In this document: one piece after another, positions 50,274 through 60,331 of the stretch
Layout: each line of letters starts with the position of its first letter
How positions within the stretch are numbered: position 1 is the first letter of the stretch
Assembly (NCBI GenBank): GCA_964019425.1
Contig: OZ025792.1
Location: 930,001 to 994,000 of the forward strand
Direction of reading: 5' to 3'
From: Flectonema sp. DT1601
Lineage: Eukaryota; Euglenozoa; Diplonemea; Diplonemida; Diplonemidae
DNA length: 64,000 nt
Notes under the pieces: generated by a model
What the model saw: the letters and a program-made list of their open reading frames with translations, nothing else
Told to the model about the DNA's origin: nothing
The model's database searches: none
Translations under genes and position numbers: made by a program

Positions 50274-51116
50274 CTAACGTTCTAATCGAAGTGTAACCAC
50301 CCCAGTCTTTAATATTTCTCCGAGTTTTTCGTTGTGGCTCGGCGTGGGGTGCTGTATCGATTCTGCTTAGAGTAAAGAATAATAATAGATATACTATTGG
50401 GGGTTTTTTGTTTTAAAAATAAAAAGCAGACATTTTAACATGTTAATTACGAACTGTTTTAAAGAACTAAAGGTAACACTTATCGCAGAATAGTGCGTAC
50501 CGGGAATAGCACTAAGCTGGACCATACATAAAGATAACAAAATAAAATGCTGAATCGATGCAGGTGCGATGTGTTTTCAAGAAAGTAAATCTCGCAATCG
50601 CTTTATTCAACCCAATTGGGGTTTTGTAAGTGACAGCGAGGTAGACTTTTGAGAACACTACAGCAACTGGTGAATCGCGAGTTTTTATTTATTTTGCTTT
50701 TTCCCCTTTCTTTTTCTGACTATATTTTCTTTCTTCATCATTTTTTTTTTAAATATCGATTGGTTTCGTTTCGTTTCTTTTCTTTTTTTTTTTTTTTTTC
50801 AGTTCGTTATTCTTAGTTGTTTCTGGTGGAAAGGTGCTGGTTTGCCCGACGAAGGAAAAAAATAAAAAAATCGGTAAACTTACTTTTTACTTTTTTACTC
50901 GCACTTCCTGCTTTTTTGTTCGTGCGCAACGGAACAAAATCCTAATAAAGGAATAGGTTAGTTACACATTAAAAAAAGACAGAATAAATATACAAATTGC
51001 CACCCCAGCAAGTCACGCAAAATGAAACCCTTACAAACAAAAACCGTATTATTTTTTTTTGTTTAACACAGATTCCTCGGCCCATCTATTTGTTAGACCC
51101 TTTTCAAGGATAGCCC

Positions 51117-51190
51117 CGTTAGTTAGTTATTTAATCCAAACGTTGCTGTATATAATGAGTGCTAGGTAACTCACAGCAACAGAGTACCCA
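51117..51190 (+). repeat. Dispersed repeat D, copy 1
   Basis: It shares GTTAGTTATTTA, an ATNATGAGTNCTAGG segment and CTCACAGCAACAGA with 56205-56280 in the same orientation, about 70 bases. It is too short to classify. Confidence 0.6.
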
Positions 51191-51974
51191 ATCCGTAGAG
51201 TAACCGTTTCCGAAGACTCGGTATAGATTTGTTGATTAGCTTCAACTGAAGTGATAAAAAGATTAAATTATATCAATCGTCAGCTTTCAACCTTGCCTAG
51301 CTTATTAGAATTATTGAACCACATATAATATTATATAAAAATAAAAAAATAGCTCTGCTAACAGGTATCTGTTGGAGAGAATATATTTGAAAAAAAAAAG
51401 AAAATAACAAAAATAATAATGATTTTCAGCTTTGCTTAGTGCAAATACTTGGATTTAAAAAAAAAAAAACAGAAGAGAGTTATCCCAGACAAACCTAACC
51501 AAAAAAAAAAAAAAAAAAAAGAGAAAAAGGCACCAGAAGCATATGTATCAAGTCTTCGGGTTTATTTCTCTCTTTTTTTAAAAAATATTCCTCATAAAGA
51601 CTTTTATTGTATTTCTTAAATAAGACACTTATTTTAACTCAATCACACTGATTACGGTAATGTCATTGCCGCAACGAGAGGAAAACTCACACCTGCGTCC
51701 CTAATAAAAGGTCGCATAGTTTTTCCATTAATGCCACGTTCGGAATACTCTCCGGCTTGAGAATAGTTCTTTATTTGATAAATTTGTTTTACTCAGACAC
51801 TAACTGCGATACACACTATAAAAAGAAAAGAGTATAAAAGTTATTTCTTTATATAGAACTTGGGAAAGCAAATCACAATTACCAATAAAAAAGAAACCAA
51901 ACCACACATAAAACATGGGTCCACAACTTAGTATACTTGGTGAGTATAATCTGAGCGGCAGATACAAAGCAACA

Positions 51975-52113
51975 TTATTTATTTATTACGAAGCCTAGGA
52001 AGCCAAAAAATCAGGAAAAGCTCACAGGGAAACAGTTATATCGCTACCAGCAACTGTGAGACTCTCACAGACGATGAGAGACGTTGAATAACCTGAAACA
52101 AATGACTACCTAA
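51975..52113 (+). repeat. Dispersed repeat C, copy 2
   Basis: Second copy of the element at 18335-18463, in the same orientation. It has a small extra segment (ATGAGAGACGT) before GAATAACCTGAAA. Confidence 0.75.
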
Positions 52114-53027
52114 ACCCAACGCCCGCGTGAGCAGACAGTGTTAGAGACGGCTGAAACACCAATTTTCGTCAAAGAGAGGGAGAACATGCTACGTGAGCAG
52201 AAAACATGAAAGCGACGAACGATCCCCAACAGTAACCGTAGGAGACCTGCAGGTTCATGGGAGGGGTATTAGAGAAAAGAACAGAAGACTCAGCGCATTC
52301 GCCTGCAAAGCGAACAAAGGTGAAGAATGGAATTATCAACAAAAACTATTTGTCTCAGTTAAACACTACCGGCAACACTACATATCAAAATACTGCGACT
52401 TACTTCAAGATTCATGCAAGCCTTCGTCATTCGATGGCAAGATAACCACGGGCACGGACAAACTTCAGCAATTATCAACAGCGTCAAGGAACAAAACAGA
52501 TTGCCCTATTTTACAACTGTTTTGTATCAAGGCCAACTAAAGAGAAATTTATAATACATACTTTTTGCAGTAATTGTGACTAAATCATTACCATCAAAGA
52601 ATCAACAACTTTCTTTTTTTGTAGACTCGCTAACGTGCGATAAAGAAAAACAAAGCCAACAACAAATAACATAATAATAAAAGAAATGAAAATAAAATAT
52701 AAAAAAAAAGAAACTGTTTTATTCAATATTACGTCCAACTCTCACTGAAGTAGGGACGGCGACGTTTCTGGCAGGTAACAAACAACACTTGTTTATAAAT
52801 CGCTAACAATAAAAGCTTTGTTACTTTGGTTGCTAATTGTTGGCAATCCCTCGCAGAACTGGGTTCCAGCAAGAAAAGGCTAACGTTTTTTATGTAGAAC
52901 AGAAAGAAGAAGGAAGAGAAAAGAATAAGAGAGTCGAAGCAACCTCATTCATTTTATACGCAAAAGCCGAGCCTACAATTAAAATAATTCAAACTATAAG
53001 GCTTTGCCTGTGTTTGTTTGTACTTCT

Positions 53028-53036
53028 TTTTTCTTT
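53028..53036. repeat. Candidate 9-bp target-site duplication, left
   Basis: TTTTTCTTT lies directly before the left end of the MULE and is repeated directly after its right repeat block (55381-55389). Nine bases is the usual MULE duplication length. The sequence is pyrimidine-only, so chance agreement is possible. Confidence 0.5.
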
Positions 53037-53282
53037 GAGATTTTCGCTATTGGGGTGCCTGATAATGTCATTTTCGCTATTCACTAAAAGCAGTAACTTT
53101 TTTTTCGCTGTTCACTAGAAGTGATAATTTTTTTTCGCCGTTCAGTAAAAGAAAATTTTTTTTTTCGCTGTTCACTACAAGTTACAAATTTTTTTTCGCT
53201 ATTCACTACAAGTTATAAATTTTTTTTCGCTATTCACTAGAAGTTGAAATTTTTTTTTCGCTGTTCACTACAAGTTACAACT
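53037..53282 (+). repeat. Left inverted terminal block with eight TTCGC units
   Basis: The outermost GAGATTTTCGCTATTGGGG is followed by TTTTCGCTATTCACTAAAAG and then six more units of about 31 bases. Variants differ mainly at the purine after TTCGCT and at the AAG-flanking base, with poly-T between units. Such arrays are likely transposase-binding sites. Confidence 0.82.
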
Positions 53283-53312
53283 TTTTCCACTGCCAAAAAA
53301 AAATTTTTTTCC

Positions 53313-53344
<32 letters not shown>

Positions 53345-53461
53345 CTTTTTCTTTTTCTTCTTTGCTGGGAACATGCTGGTACCTTGAACAATTTTTTTTG
53401 TCACTTGGACAAAAGCTTTGTGCCGTTTTACTTTCTATTCAGCACACTCATCTGTGGATTT

Positions 53462-53735
53462 ATGATAATGGATTGATTGAAAGCCAATAACACAAACGGT
53501 CAAAGATGTGATGACTTGGGAAATGATAAAAGTAATCTTTCTGGAACTTCTGCTCAGTACATGCAAATGCATCTTGACACGCGGGAACCCTTCGGGCAGT
53601 ACTGCGCTCTTGATAATTCAAAGTAGCCTTAAAAAAGCTCTCATGCCTGCATGAGTTAGATACCCTGATAACCCGGTCAGAAACAGGAGTGTCGCTTGCG
53701 ACCAGGCTGTCTGTAACTCGCAGGTGTCTTGACTT
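53462..53735 (+). repeat. Dispersed repeat A, copy 2 (inside the MULE)
   Basis: Second copy of the 1441-1740 repeat. It includes a perfect hairpin CTCATG-CCTG-CATGAG. It lies between the left repeat block and the transposase, so it may be the element's leader or promoter region. Confidence 0.7.
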
Positions 53736-54129
53736 TGAAATTCGGTTGGAATGACGTGTAAGAGGACAACAGTTCTCTGTAAGGTGACCCAGCCCTGCAC
53801 ACATACCGTTCTTTGCATGCACTCAGTAAATTTTTCAGAGGCTGAGCACACTATCAGGACCTGACGAACAACCCAACCTTTCCGTGAGTACTTGTCTTTG
53901 CTAATCTCGTCAAGCCAGATGAACATCATACAAACGTTATCTCAACATCCGTGTGCGGGTGATATCTTCCTCATCTCGGTTTAGCCCTGCACCATCTGCG
54001 GATTCTCGAAGGAAACTGGTCGGCTACGATGCTTCGTTCGGTAAAACGTACAAGTTCCTAATCATAAACGTTTTTCTTTCTCTCTAGGCTTTTACTCTTT
54101 ACTACGAACTCTTATTCTCAATCTCTAAG

Positions 54130-55160
54130 ATAGTTGAAACTCAACCTGCTGCCACTGAAACTCAGCCTGCCTCAGCTTTGGCTGACACAAGACCTAGTAT
54201 TGAGGGAACCTTTCAATCCTTTGATGCACTTCGCGCGAGGGTAACCCTCGCTTCTTGTTCTTCGGGAAGGGGGTTTAAGACAAGCCACGTAGTGGGGAAA
54301 AGGGTGAACATTCACGTGCACAAACGCATGTGGGTGGAAAGTATGTGCCACAGCAACAGACGAAGGTTGCTACCACATAACGCGTGTGGTTCTCCGGCAC
54401 GACAGCACGTGTGCTGCTGGAGAAAGCAGCTCCTACGGTATGAAGAATACTGTCTCATACCTTGCTGCTGAAAAGTGTAGGTATGCCTGCCTGCCTGCCT
54501 CATAATTGTCTGGTTGGTTACTATTAGTTTTTGCCACAACACTAAACATAGGTCTCTAGGAGAGAAATACACCGCGGCGTGTTTAATCGCAGACATGAAG
54601 GAGAAGGGGGTCGTGATAAAGAAGGACACCGCCTATCGCGCGCTGCAGAAGGCGGATAGGGAGATCAACGGGGATCCCCACGACGGGTACAAATTCTTAG
54701 AGTCGTGGTGCCGCGCAGCGGAGGTGGCAAACCCTGGGACTAAGTGGCACATTGCGGACAAGGACGGACGATTTTGTCATTTGTTCCTCGCCCTTTCGCA
54801 AAACATTGTCCCCAAGGTTTTGGGGTGACCGATGGGTGCTCCCTGAAAGGGTACTACGTCGGGAACTTTCTAACGTTGTTGGGCATGGATGCTTCTGGGC
54901 GAGAGTTCCCAGTTGCCTTTGCCATCACAGGAAACGAGAGCAAAAAAACCTGGGGATGGTTTTTTGACAAGTGTCGCAGCACGCTTGGTGAAGATTTTTT
55001 CGACGGGTATGCACTGATGTCAGACCAGCAGAAAGGCCTCGACACAGCGATGAAAAAGTCGTTCCAACCTGGCGGAGAGCTTTAACGCCTCCTTATTTTT
55101 TTCCATTTATTCACAGATTTGTATGAAAATGTTCAAGGATATTTTGGTGGCAAAAAAAGT
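54130..55160 (+). pseudogene. MULE transposase, frameshifted, with one intron
   Basis: The N-terminus (frame of 54178) reads PSIEGTFQSFDALRARV, a FAR1/MULE-type start. Near 54305 the match moves one base to a frame with the zinc-binding region FTCTNACGWKVCATATDEG and VVLRHDSTC, ending KCR at 54480. A 71-nt intron (54481-54551) then joins to SLGEKYTAACLIADMKEKG, RALQKADREINGD and NPGTKWHIADKDGRFCHLF. A second one-base shift near 54825 leads to the DDE core: VTDGCSLKGYYVGNFLTLLG (first Asp) and ALMSDQQKGLDTAM (second Asp). After a stop at 55083 the same frame reads LYENVQGYFGG, like the HLYEN block of MULEs. The third acidic residue is not found. This is a plain DNA transposon gene in decay, with two shifts and one stop. 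Confidence 0.78.
54481..54551 (+). other. Cis-intron in the MULE transposase
   Basis: A 71-nt intron with donor GTATGC and acceptor AAACATAG, phase 2. It joins EKC-R to SLGEKY in frame. Its size and donor match the host introns in this window, so the element uses the host splicing style. Confidence 0.65.
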
Positions 55161-55209
55161 GTCAATTTTTTTTTTTTTTTTTTTTGAATTTTTTTTTTTT
55201 TTTTTTTTT

Positions 55210-55380
55210 CATGAACAGCGAAAAATTTTTTTTTTTTGTTACTGAATGGAGAAAAAAAATTATCACTTTCAGTGAATAGCGAAAAAAAATTATCATATTC
55301 AGTGAACAGCGAAAAAAAAAAAAATTCTTTTACTGAATAGCGAAAATGGAATTATTGGACCCCCCAATAGCGAAAATCTC
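55210..55380 (-). repeat. Right inverted terminal block with six TTCGC-type units
   Basis: Read on the minus strand it begins GAGATTTTCGCTATTGGGG and repeats TTTCGCTRTTCAGTRAAAG-like units, mirroring the left block. One unit is degenerate (TTTCTCCATTCAG). Confidence 0.82.
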
Positions 55381-55389
55381 TTTTTCTTT
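55381..55389. repeat. Candidate 9-bp target-site duplication, right
   Basis: TTTTTCTTT, identical to 53028-53036. Confidence 0.5.
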
Positions 55390-55510
55390 TCTTTTTTTTT
55401 TTGTTTTTGCTATATTATTTTGTTCTTTTGTATTCTGTTCTAAAGAGCTTGATTTCCTTGTATGTTTATTGCTAATCATTTCTTTTTTTTATTATTTATT
55501 TTTCTAAGGG

Positions 55511-55640
55511 AAAACCTACAAGTCTACCGTGAATGAATACCAGCGAAAGTTCGACAAGGCAGTTGCTGTCGTATATGCGTACTTACAATTCTGTGTGGAC
55601 TTGACGGTTTTCCCTGTTAAAAGTCGCAGGTGTATTTTAT
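55511..55640 (+). pseudogene. Possible transposase C-terminal fragment outside the right repeat block
   Basis: The plus strand after an acceptor-like TTTTTCTAAG encodes GKTYKSTVNEYQRKFDKAV and AVVYAYLQFC. This resembles the T-x-x-E-Y/F...M/V...YL segment that follows the HLYEN block in MULE transposases. If real, the right repeat block (55210-55380) would sit inside the transposase gene, as an intron or as a nested insertion. About 40 residues only; it could be chance. Confidence 0.35.
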
Positions 55641-55854
55641 TTTGTGGAGGAAGAAAACATCAAAAAAAAAAAAAAAAAAAAAAAAGAAAAGAAAATGAAA
55701 AATAATCAGTTGTCTTTATTTAAAATTATGTCTCCTAATTGATAACCAAAATCTCTTCAACAATCCGTTTTTTGAAGTCTGGGTCCCTGCCTGTTTCCGT
55801 ACTTGAAGATAAAGTAAAAAAAAAGACAATTCCAAAATTACGTATTCTTTTTTT

Positions 55855-55986
55855 GTACCGACGTAGTCGGAGAAGAAACTATTCAGATTGAAAACCGATT
55901 ATTTCTTATGGTCATGATTTATTTTCCCCGTGCGACAGGATTTTGTCTGCGTTCAACGAAATATAAGGTTAATCTGAATGGTTTTT
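55855..55986 (+). repeat. Dispersed foldback repeat E, long copy
   Basis: Begins with GTACCGACGTAGTCGG, which itself folds (CCGAC-GTA-GTCGG), and ends CGAAATATAAGGTTAATCTGAATGG. The left-arm ATTCAGATTGAAAACCGATTATTTC is an imperfect reverse complement of the right end, so the whole is a foldback of about 130 bases. A shortened copy is at 21461-21515. It may be a MITE-like element. Confidence 0.65.
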
Positions 55987-56204
55987 TCTACCAACCCCAA
56001 GATACTGAAAACGAATGAATTAAAAAAAAATAAAAAGTCAACTCGCCCAATTCAAATCCGCTTAAATTCAAAAAAAAAAAAAAATTAGTAAGCAAAAAAG
56101 TAAACGAAGAGTTAGTTAGTATTTAGCTATATTAGCAGGGGTTATCACAAATAAATAAAATTATAATATAATTAAAAATCAATCAATAAACCTGTCTGTA
56201 CTAT

Positions 56205-56280
56205 AGAATGAGTTAGTTATTTATGCCGTCATTGCCGGATAGTATGAGTACTAGGAAGCTCACAGCAACAGAAAAGAGAA
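56205..56280 (+). repeat. Dispersed repeat D, copy 2
   Basis: Second copy of 51117-51190: GAGTTAGTTATTTA, then TATGAGTACTAGGAAGCTCACAGCAACAG broken by minor differences. Confidence 0.6.
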
Positions 56281-56565
56281 ATTACCTATCTCAACGGGAG
56301 TATGTTAAGAACGAAAAACACAACAAAAAAAAATCGTTTTTTCGGAAATGTTTTTGCTGGATAAAAACACAAGTGGATAACAGCAAAAACACTCTACGAT
56401 GAGGGAAAAAATACACATAACAGGACCCAACTCAGGTTGCAACTGAAATACACATTCCGCTCCATATTTTCTTTTCTTTTTAGTGACACGAGATCTATTA
56501 TGCACATGATGGGAGAGTATGCCTCTGCGACCAAGGCTGCAAATGTTAGTTCAGTGAGTTGTATT

Positions 56566-56579
56566 CCCGGAATTCCGGG
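56566..56579. repeat. Perfect 14-bp palindrome
   Basis: CCCGGAATTCCGGG is self-complementary. It is GC-rich and stands out in AT-rich spacer. No function can be assigned. Confidence 0.8.
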
Positions 56580-58299
56580 TGTGTTGGTTTGTATTCAGGG
56601 AATACTCGTACTGGACTATTGTGTGTCTTTAATCAACACCGTCTGAGCAAAGGAGTTTACTAACATTTTGGTGTATAGTAACTGTTGTAACCTGAGCGCG
56701 TTTCCGCGCTTTGTACAAACCTATTCACGTGATTAGCACTTGTACTCTGCTCATAAACGGGTTGTCACTCACCTTCAACCTGGGTACAGAGTGATGGGAA
56801 GTTGAAATGTTTGAATATATTTATGAATAAATATCTGTATCGTACCAGAGTTAATAGTTATGACACAGTTGACTAAAGGTAATGTTAGTATAGGTAAACA
56901 CTCTGCAGATGACGTGAGAGGACTTTACATTATAATAAATGGTTCTAACTTAGCTGCATACACATCTCTTTTTCCGTGTTGTCATTCATTGCAGTACGCG
57001 AGCCCCTGGAAATCAAAACCAATACGGCAGAGTGTAGGTTTCACCTATTAATTACTTCATCAATAAATAAATGATTTTTTAAAAAAAATTGCAAGGGGGG
57101 AACATCATAATTTCATTCATTAATCCTGTAATTCGTATCTACGTACGCAGAGTGAAGTCACTCACGGTACGAGACTTGTAGACCTTCCACAATGACAGTA
57201 ATAAAACTAAAGGAGTAATACATATTTAGGGGAAGCGTGTATGTAAAGATTCATACTACTATTAAACTTCCGGCCTTCTTTTTTTTTCTTTTTTCTCTTT
57301 TCAAACAAATAAAATAAAAACAAAATAAAACAAAACAACAGGAGAATCTCGCATGCCATCTGATAAGTGACCCTCTCCAGGTTTTTTATCCACATTTCCA
57401 TCCACTGTCAGATAACATTGTAATTAATACTCATGGTAAACACCATACTAAGGGATGGTTGCGTTTTAAAAGGGTCGTCCGTTAACCCAGTGAGTATATT
57501 CGTTTAATTTGTAATTCAGGGATTTTCGACTAAAAAGGGAAAGGCGAAGTGTCTGTGGGTTGCTTTTGGGCGGCTATGCTATCCCAGAGGACAGGGGACA
57601 GTCACGGCTAAGAAAAATGGTCAGAACATGGTTTATTTTCCCAGGACAGAGCTACAAGTAAATGGATAAGTCTAATCAGCTATAAACGCACCTCAAGTAC
57701 CAAATAGTAATAGTTCATCATCTTGGTGACGATTATGATTCAGAAAGAAAAATGAATTAGAGGAAACGAACCCTGAATTAAGGATTTTACATAGCTGAAT
57801 AAGAAATAAGTTAAGTGGAGAAACTCACACAGAAAAAAAAAAAAAAAAAAAAGAAAAAAAGAAAAAAGAAAAGCATAAATAATAAGAACAAAATATAAGA
57901 CATTACTCCCAAAGAGTGTCTGTGAAAAGAAAAAGTTATTCACTCAAAATGACGAATGCATGTGGAAAGGTGGTTGAAGGTCAAACAGAACGACATGCAT
58001 TTTGCTACTTTTTCCTTACAGACATTAGGAGATTTGTATATTTAAAACAAAAATAAAAAAACTCACAGCAGAGTAGTCGCACAATTTAAAGCACCCAAGA
58101 AGGTGAAGAAACTATGTAGGCAATTAACACTCTGCGATGCCGAAACAGAAATCAAAGGTGAACAGATATTTTCAACATGACAACAGAAATAAAAAAAAAA
58201 AAAAAAAGCTGTATATACAAAAAGATAGAAAGAACGAAAGAGAAAAAAATAATATATTTAATAAGCTGTATGTGTGCCTTTGCAAATAATAAAAAACAC

Positions 58300-59277
58300 T
58301 CAGAATGTTCCATTTGGTGTTAAGAAAACCGGATTAGATGTAAGTGTTGTTGACGGATTGGAAGGTGTAACCGCTGTCGAAGGAGGAGCAACATAAGGAT
58401 TTTCATCAGCAGCACGCTCAGAAATCCTCCACCTTCGATACTCCATGAATACAAGTACAGAAAAACTCAGTAAAATAAGCGCTGCAGGTATAGCCCATGT
58501 CAACATTGTATCAACCTCCTCATCATCAGTAGGGCTACTTACAGGTGTATTCACTTCTGACACATTAGGTTTGGCTGGAGCCACATCCGGTGAGGTAGTG
58601 GATATATTATCACTTTTATGAAAGAATACCATTTTTGAGTCTTCCGAAGTCATCTCTACAGGAGGATAATTACTCATTGGATACACAGGACTATCTGGAA
58701 TAGGAGTTGCAGTGGGTATCGGTGCATTGGATACCAACGTTGTAGGAACATTACTTACAGGATCATCTTCCTCTACTAATGTAACAGTTGCTGTTGAAAC
58801 AACTACCGGAACAGCCGTAGGTACTGCAGTCGGAACTATTGTAACAACTGGATTTGGAACTGGAGTCGGTGCTGGTGTAGAACATCTATATTCACATAAG
58901 TTATAACATTCCCAAGTGAGCAGACCTGATAAGGCTCTACAACTGTCACCTGGAAAGTCTGTACCTCCAACATTATATACCAACTTATAAGTTCTCCAAA
59001 GTGCTGATGCCGCTGCATCAGGTTGATAATAACAACCTTGTGGGTAATCAGCTGGGGAGATAAGAATCCCTAAAGGAGTATAAGCAGTACCAGACTGTGA
59101 TAAAACAGATTGAAGAGCCGCTTCACAATCAGCTGCAGAAGTAATAGTGTAGTGGTTTAATGAGTTGTCACAGTTACCACCAGTACTTCTGACGTATTCG
59201 CCACATAGCTGTCCAACGCAGCCGATAATCCCACTCAGAACGACCAGCAGCTGCAGGACCGCTGCTTCACGTAACAT
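58300..59277 (-). CDS. Type I membrane protein with Cys-rich ectodomain and Pro/Thr/Val stalk
   Basis: The 325 residues have a signal peptide (1 to about 22, LQLLVVLSGIIGCVG), a Cys-containing ectodomain (about 23-132: CGEYVRSTGGNCDN, SAADCEAALQSVL, YPQGCYYQPD, DSCRAL, WECYNLCEYRC), a Pro/Thr/Val-rich stalk with near-repeats of V-P-T-A (about 133-185), one transmembrane segment (about 259-278, WAIPAALILLSFSVLVFM) and a short cytoplasmic tail starting EYRRWR. The ectodomain shares a Cys-x-x-A-A...Gly-Cys-Tyr pattern with the protein at 19901-20575. It is probably a surface protein; the ligand is unknown. TTTATTTACAG ends 15 bases before the ATG, and an out-of-frame ATG lies five bases before the chosen start. 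Confidence 0.78.
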   Translation of the reverse strand: MLREAAVLQLLVVLSGIIGCVGQLCGEYVRSTGGNCDNSLNHYTITSAADCEAALQSVLSQSGTAYTPLGILISPADYPQGCYYQPDAAASALWRTYKLVYNVGGTDFPGDSCRALSGLLTWECYNLCEYRCSTPAPTPVPNPVVTIVPTAVPTAVPVVVSTATVTLVEEDDPVSNVPTTLVSNAPIPTATPIPDSPVYPMSNYPPVEMTSEDSKMVFFHKSDNISTTSPDVAPAKPNVSEVNTPVSSPTDDEEVDTMLTWAIPAALILLSFSVLVFMEYRRWRISERAADENPYVAPPSTAVTPSNPSTTLTSNPVFLTPNGTF

Positions 59278-59593
59278 ATCATCAATGACGACCTGTAAAT
59301 AAAAAACTCAATTTATGTGGAGCAAAACTACAAAAACGCGCAAACATTATAAACTACGACACTGTTTTATTAACTCTTCCTTTTGAAATCTAAAAGACGT
59401 GTCCTTCAATTAATTTTTTCCAATTAAATATCCCTTCTCTTTTCTTTTCTTTTTCCCTCGTTTTTTTTTTTTTGTTTTGTTTTGTTCGCTTCTTACTTCT
59501 GAAATTGTCCTGACCAGGTCAGTAATAAAAATAGAAATTATAAGCAAAGAACGCCAGTACCAAAATGTGTATTAATTTGATCCTTTTTGGTTG
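59278..59593. other. Intergenic spacer
   Basis: The 316 bases between FKBP12 and the type I membrane protein contain a T-run near 59461. No gene is recognised. Confidence 0.6.
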
Positions 59594-59947
59594 CTAGTTG
59601 TCGATTGAGAGAATTTCGATTTCAAAGTTCAAAGTTGCCTTTGGTGGGATTCCCCACGCAGGGAATCCACCAGCACCGTAACCCTCGTCAGCTGGGATGA
59701 TGATATTTCTAGTCTCACCAATAGCCATTCCTAAACATCCGTGATCCCATCCTTTAATGACTCCTCCTACACCAGCCTGGTAGCTGAATGGACTCTGTCC
59801 TGCGTCTTTTGTACTCCAGAATTTCTTGTTTGTTTCCTGAACGATACCAGTAGCGTGAACAGTTACCTTATCTTCCTTCTTCACAGTTCTTCCTGATCCT
59901 GCCTTGAGGATCTGGTATGTTGTGCGAAGTCCTGGAATGGTCTGCAT
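59594..59947 (-). CDS. FKBP12-type peptidyl-prolyl isomerase
   Basis: The 117 residues form one FKBP domain, catalysing cis-trans isomerisation at proline and binding FK506/rapamycin in homologues. The start at MQTIPGLRTTY is chosen because the frame above it is homopolymer translation. Active-site residues are visible: Phe43, Phe54 in PFSYQAG, Val63-Ile64 and Trp67 in GVIKGWDHG, and Tyr90 in DEGYGAGG. The segment KKFWSTKDAGQSPFSY has Trp where human FKBP12 has Asp37; the same FWSTKD form is known in plant FKBP12. No signal or targeting sequence is visible, so it is probably cytosolic. The nearest acceptor-like site (CCTCCCTCAG) is about 50 bases upstream, further than for other genes. Confidence 0.93.
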   Translation of the reverse strand: MQTIPGLRTTYQILKAGSGRTVKKEDKVTVHATGIVQETNKKFWSTKDAGQSPFSYQAGVGGVIKGWDHGCLGMAIGETRNIIIPADEGYGAGGFPAWGIPPKATLNFEIEILSIDN

Positions 59948-60300
59948 TTTGTTTAAAGGGGGGTTTTTTCTTTTTTTTTTTTTTAAAGTTATCCTGAGGG
60001 AGGGGGAAAGGATGCTATCAGAGCTATTATCACGTCTTCTATTTCGCATTGAGGGCGAAAAAAAAAAAAAAAAAAAAACACCCCTCGTGCCTACAAGCAC
60101 AGCAGGCAGGCGTTTCTCATACAATAAAAAAATCACTGAAACAATACCATGGTAACACGTTAACTGTAACTGGAAAAGGGTCAAATTATCTTTTAACAAG
60201 GGAAGATGACCGTATTTTTTATTTATTTATTTATTTTTTTTTTTGTTATTATTATTTTTTTTTCCCCTTCAAATATTATAAGAAACATGCGTGGAACGAG

Positions 60301-60331
<31 letters not shown>

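Larger units (their letters stand above)
50274..53027. other. Gene-free, repeat-bearing stretch
   Basis: About 2.75 kb upstream of the large helical gene. It holds one copy each of repeats D and C and several A/T runs. A 115-codon plus-strand frame at 52193-52540 has unusually balanced base use for this region but no recognisable domain and no splice context, so I do not call it a gene. Confidence 0.5.
53037..55380 (+). mobile_element. Mutator-like (MULE) DNA transposon with tandem-repeat inverted ends
   Basis: A 2.34-kb element. Both ends start with GAGATTTTCGCTATTGGGG in inverted orientation and continue with tandem units of about 31 bases built on TTTCGCTRTTCACTANAAG (eight on the left, six on the right). 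A perfect 9-base direct repeat flanks it. Inside, plus-strand sequence encodes a recognisable MULE transposase, opposite in strand to all host genes. The transposase is frameshifted, so the copy is probably non-autonomous now. A transposase-like fragment beyond the right end (near 55511) means the boundary or internal history may be more complex than one simple insertion. Confidence 0.78.
55390..58299. other. Gene-free, repeat-bearing stretch
   Basis: About 2.9 kb downstream of the type I membrane gene at 58300. It holds a possible transposase fragment, repeats E and D, a palindrome at 56566-56579 and a small hairpin (AGCGCG-TTTC-CGCGCT, 56696-56711). No host gene is recognised. The part at 57480-57620 is less AT-rich than its surroundings but has no open frame of note. 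Confidence 0.5.

Noticed and set aside
52193-52540. A 115-codon plus-strand open frame
   Set aside because: No domain, no acceptor-like site at its start, opposite to all host genes, and next to a dispersed repeat; kept as unsupported.
53096-53282. CRISPR-like array of short repeats
   Set aside because: The units are tandem with only poly-T/A between them, have no unique spacers, and are mirrored in inverse orientation at 55210-55380, as expected for transposon ends.
53460-53929. Minus-strand frames of 103-120 codons inside the MULE
   Set aside because: They overlap repeat A, whose second copy at 1441-1740 does not keep the frames open, so they are not constrained coding sequence.
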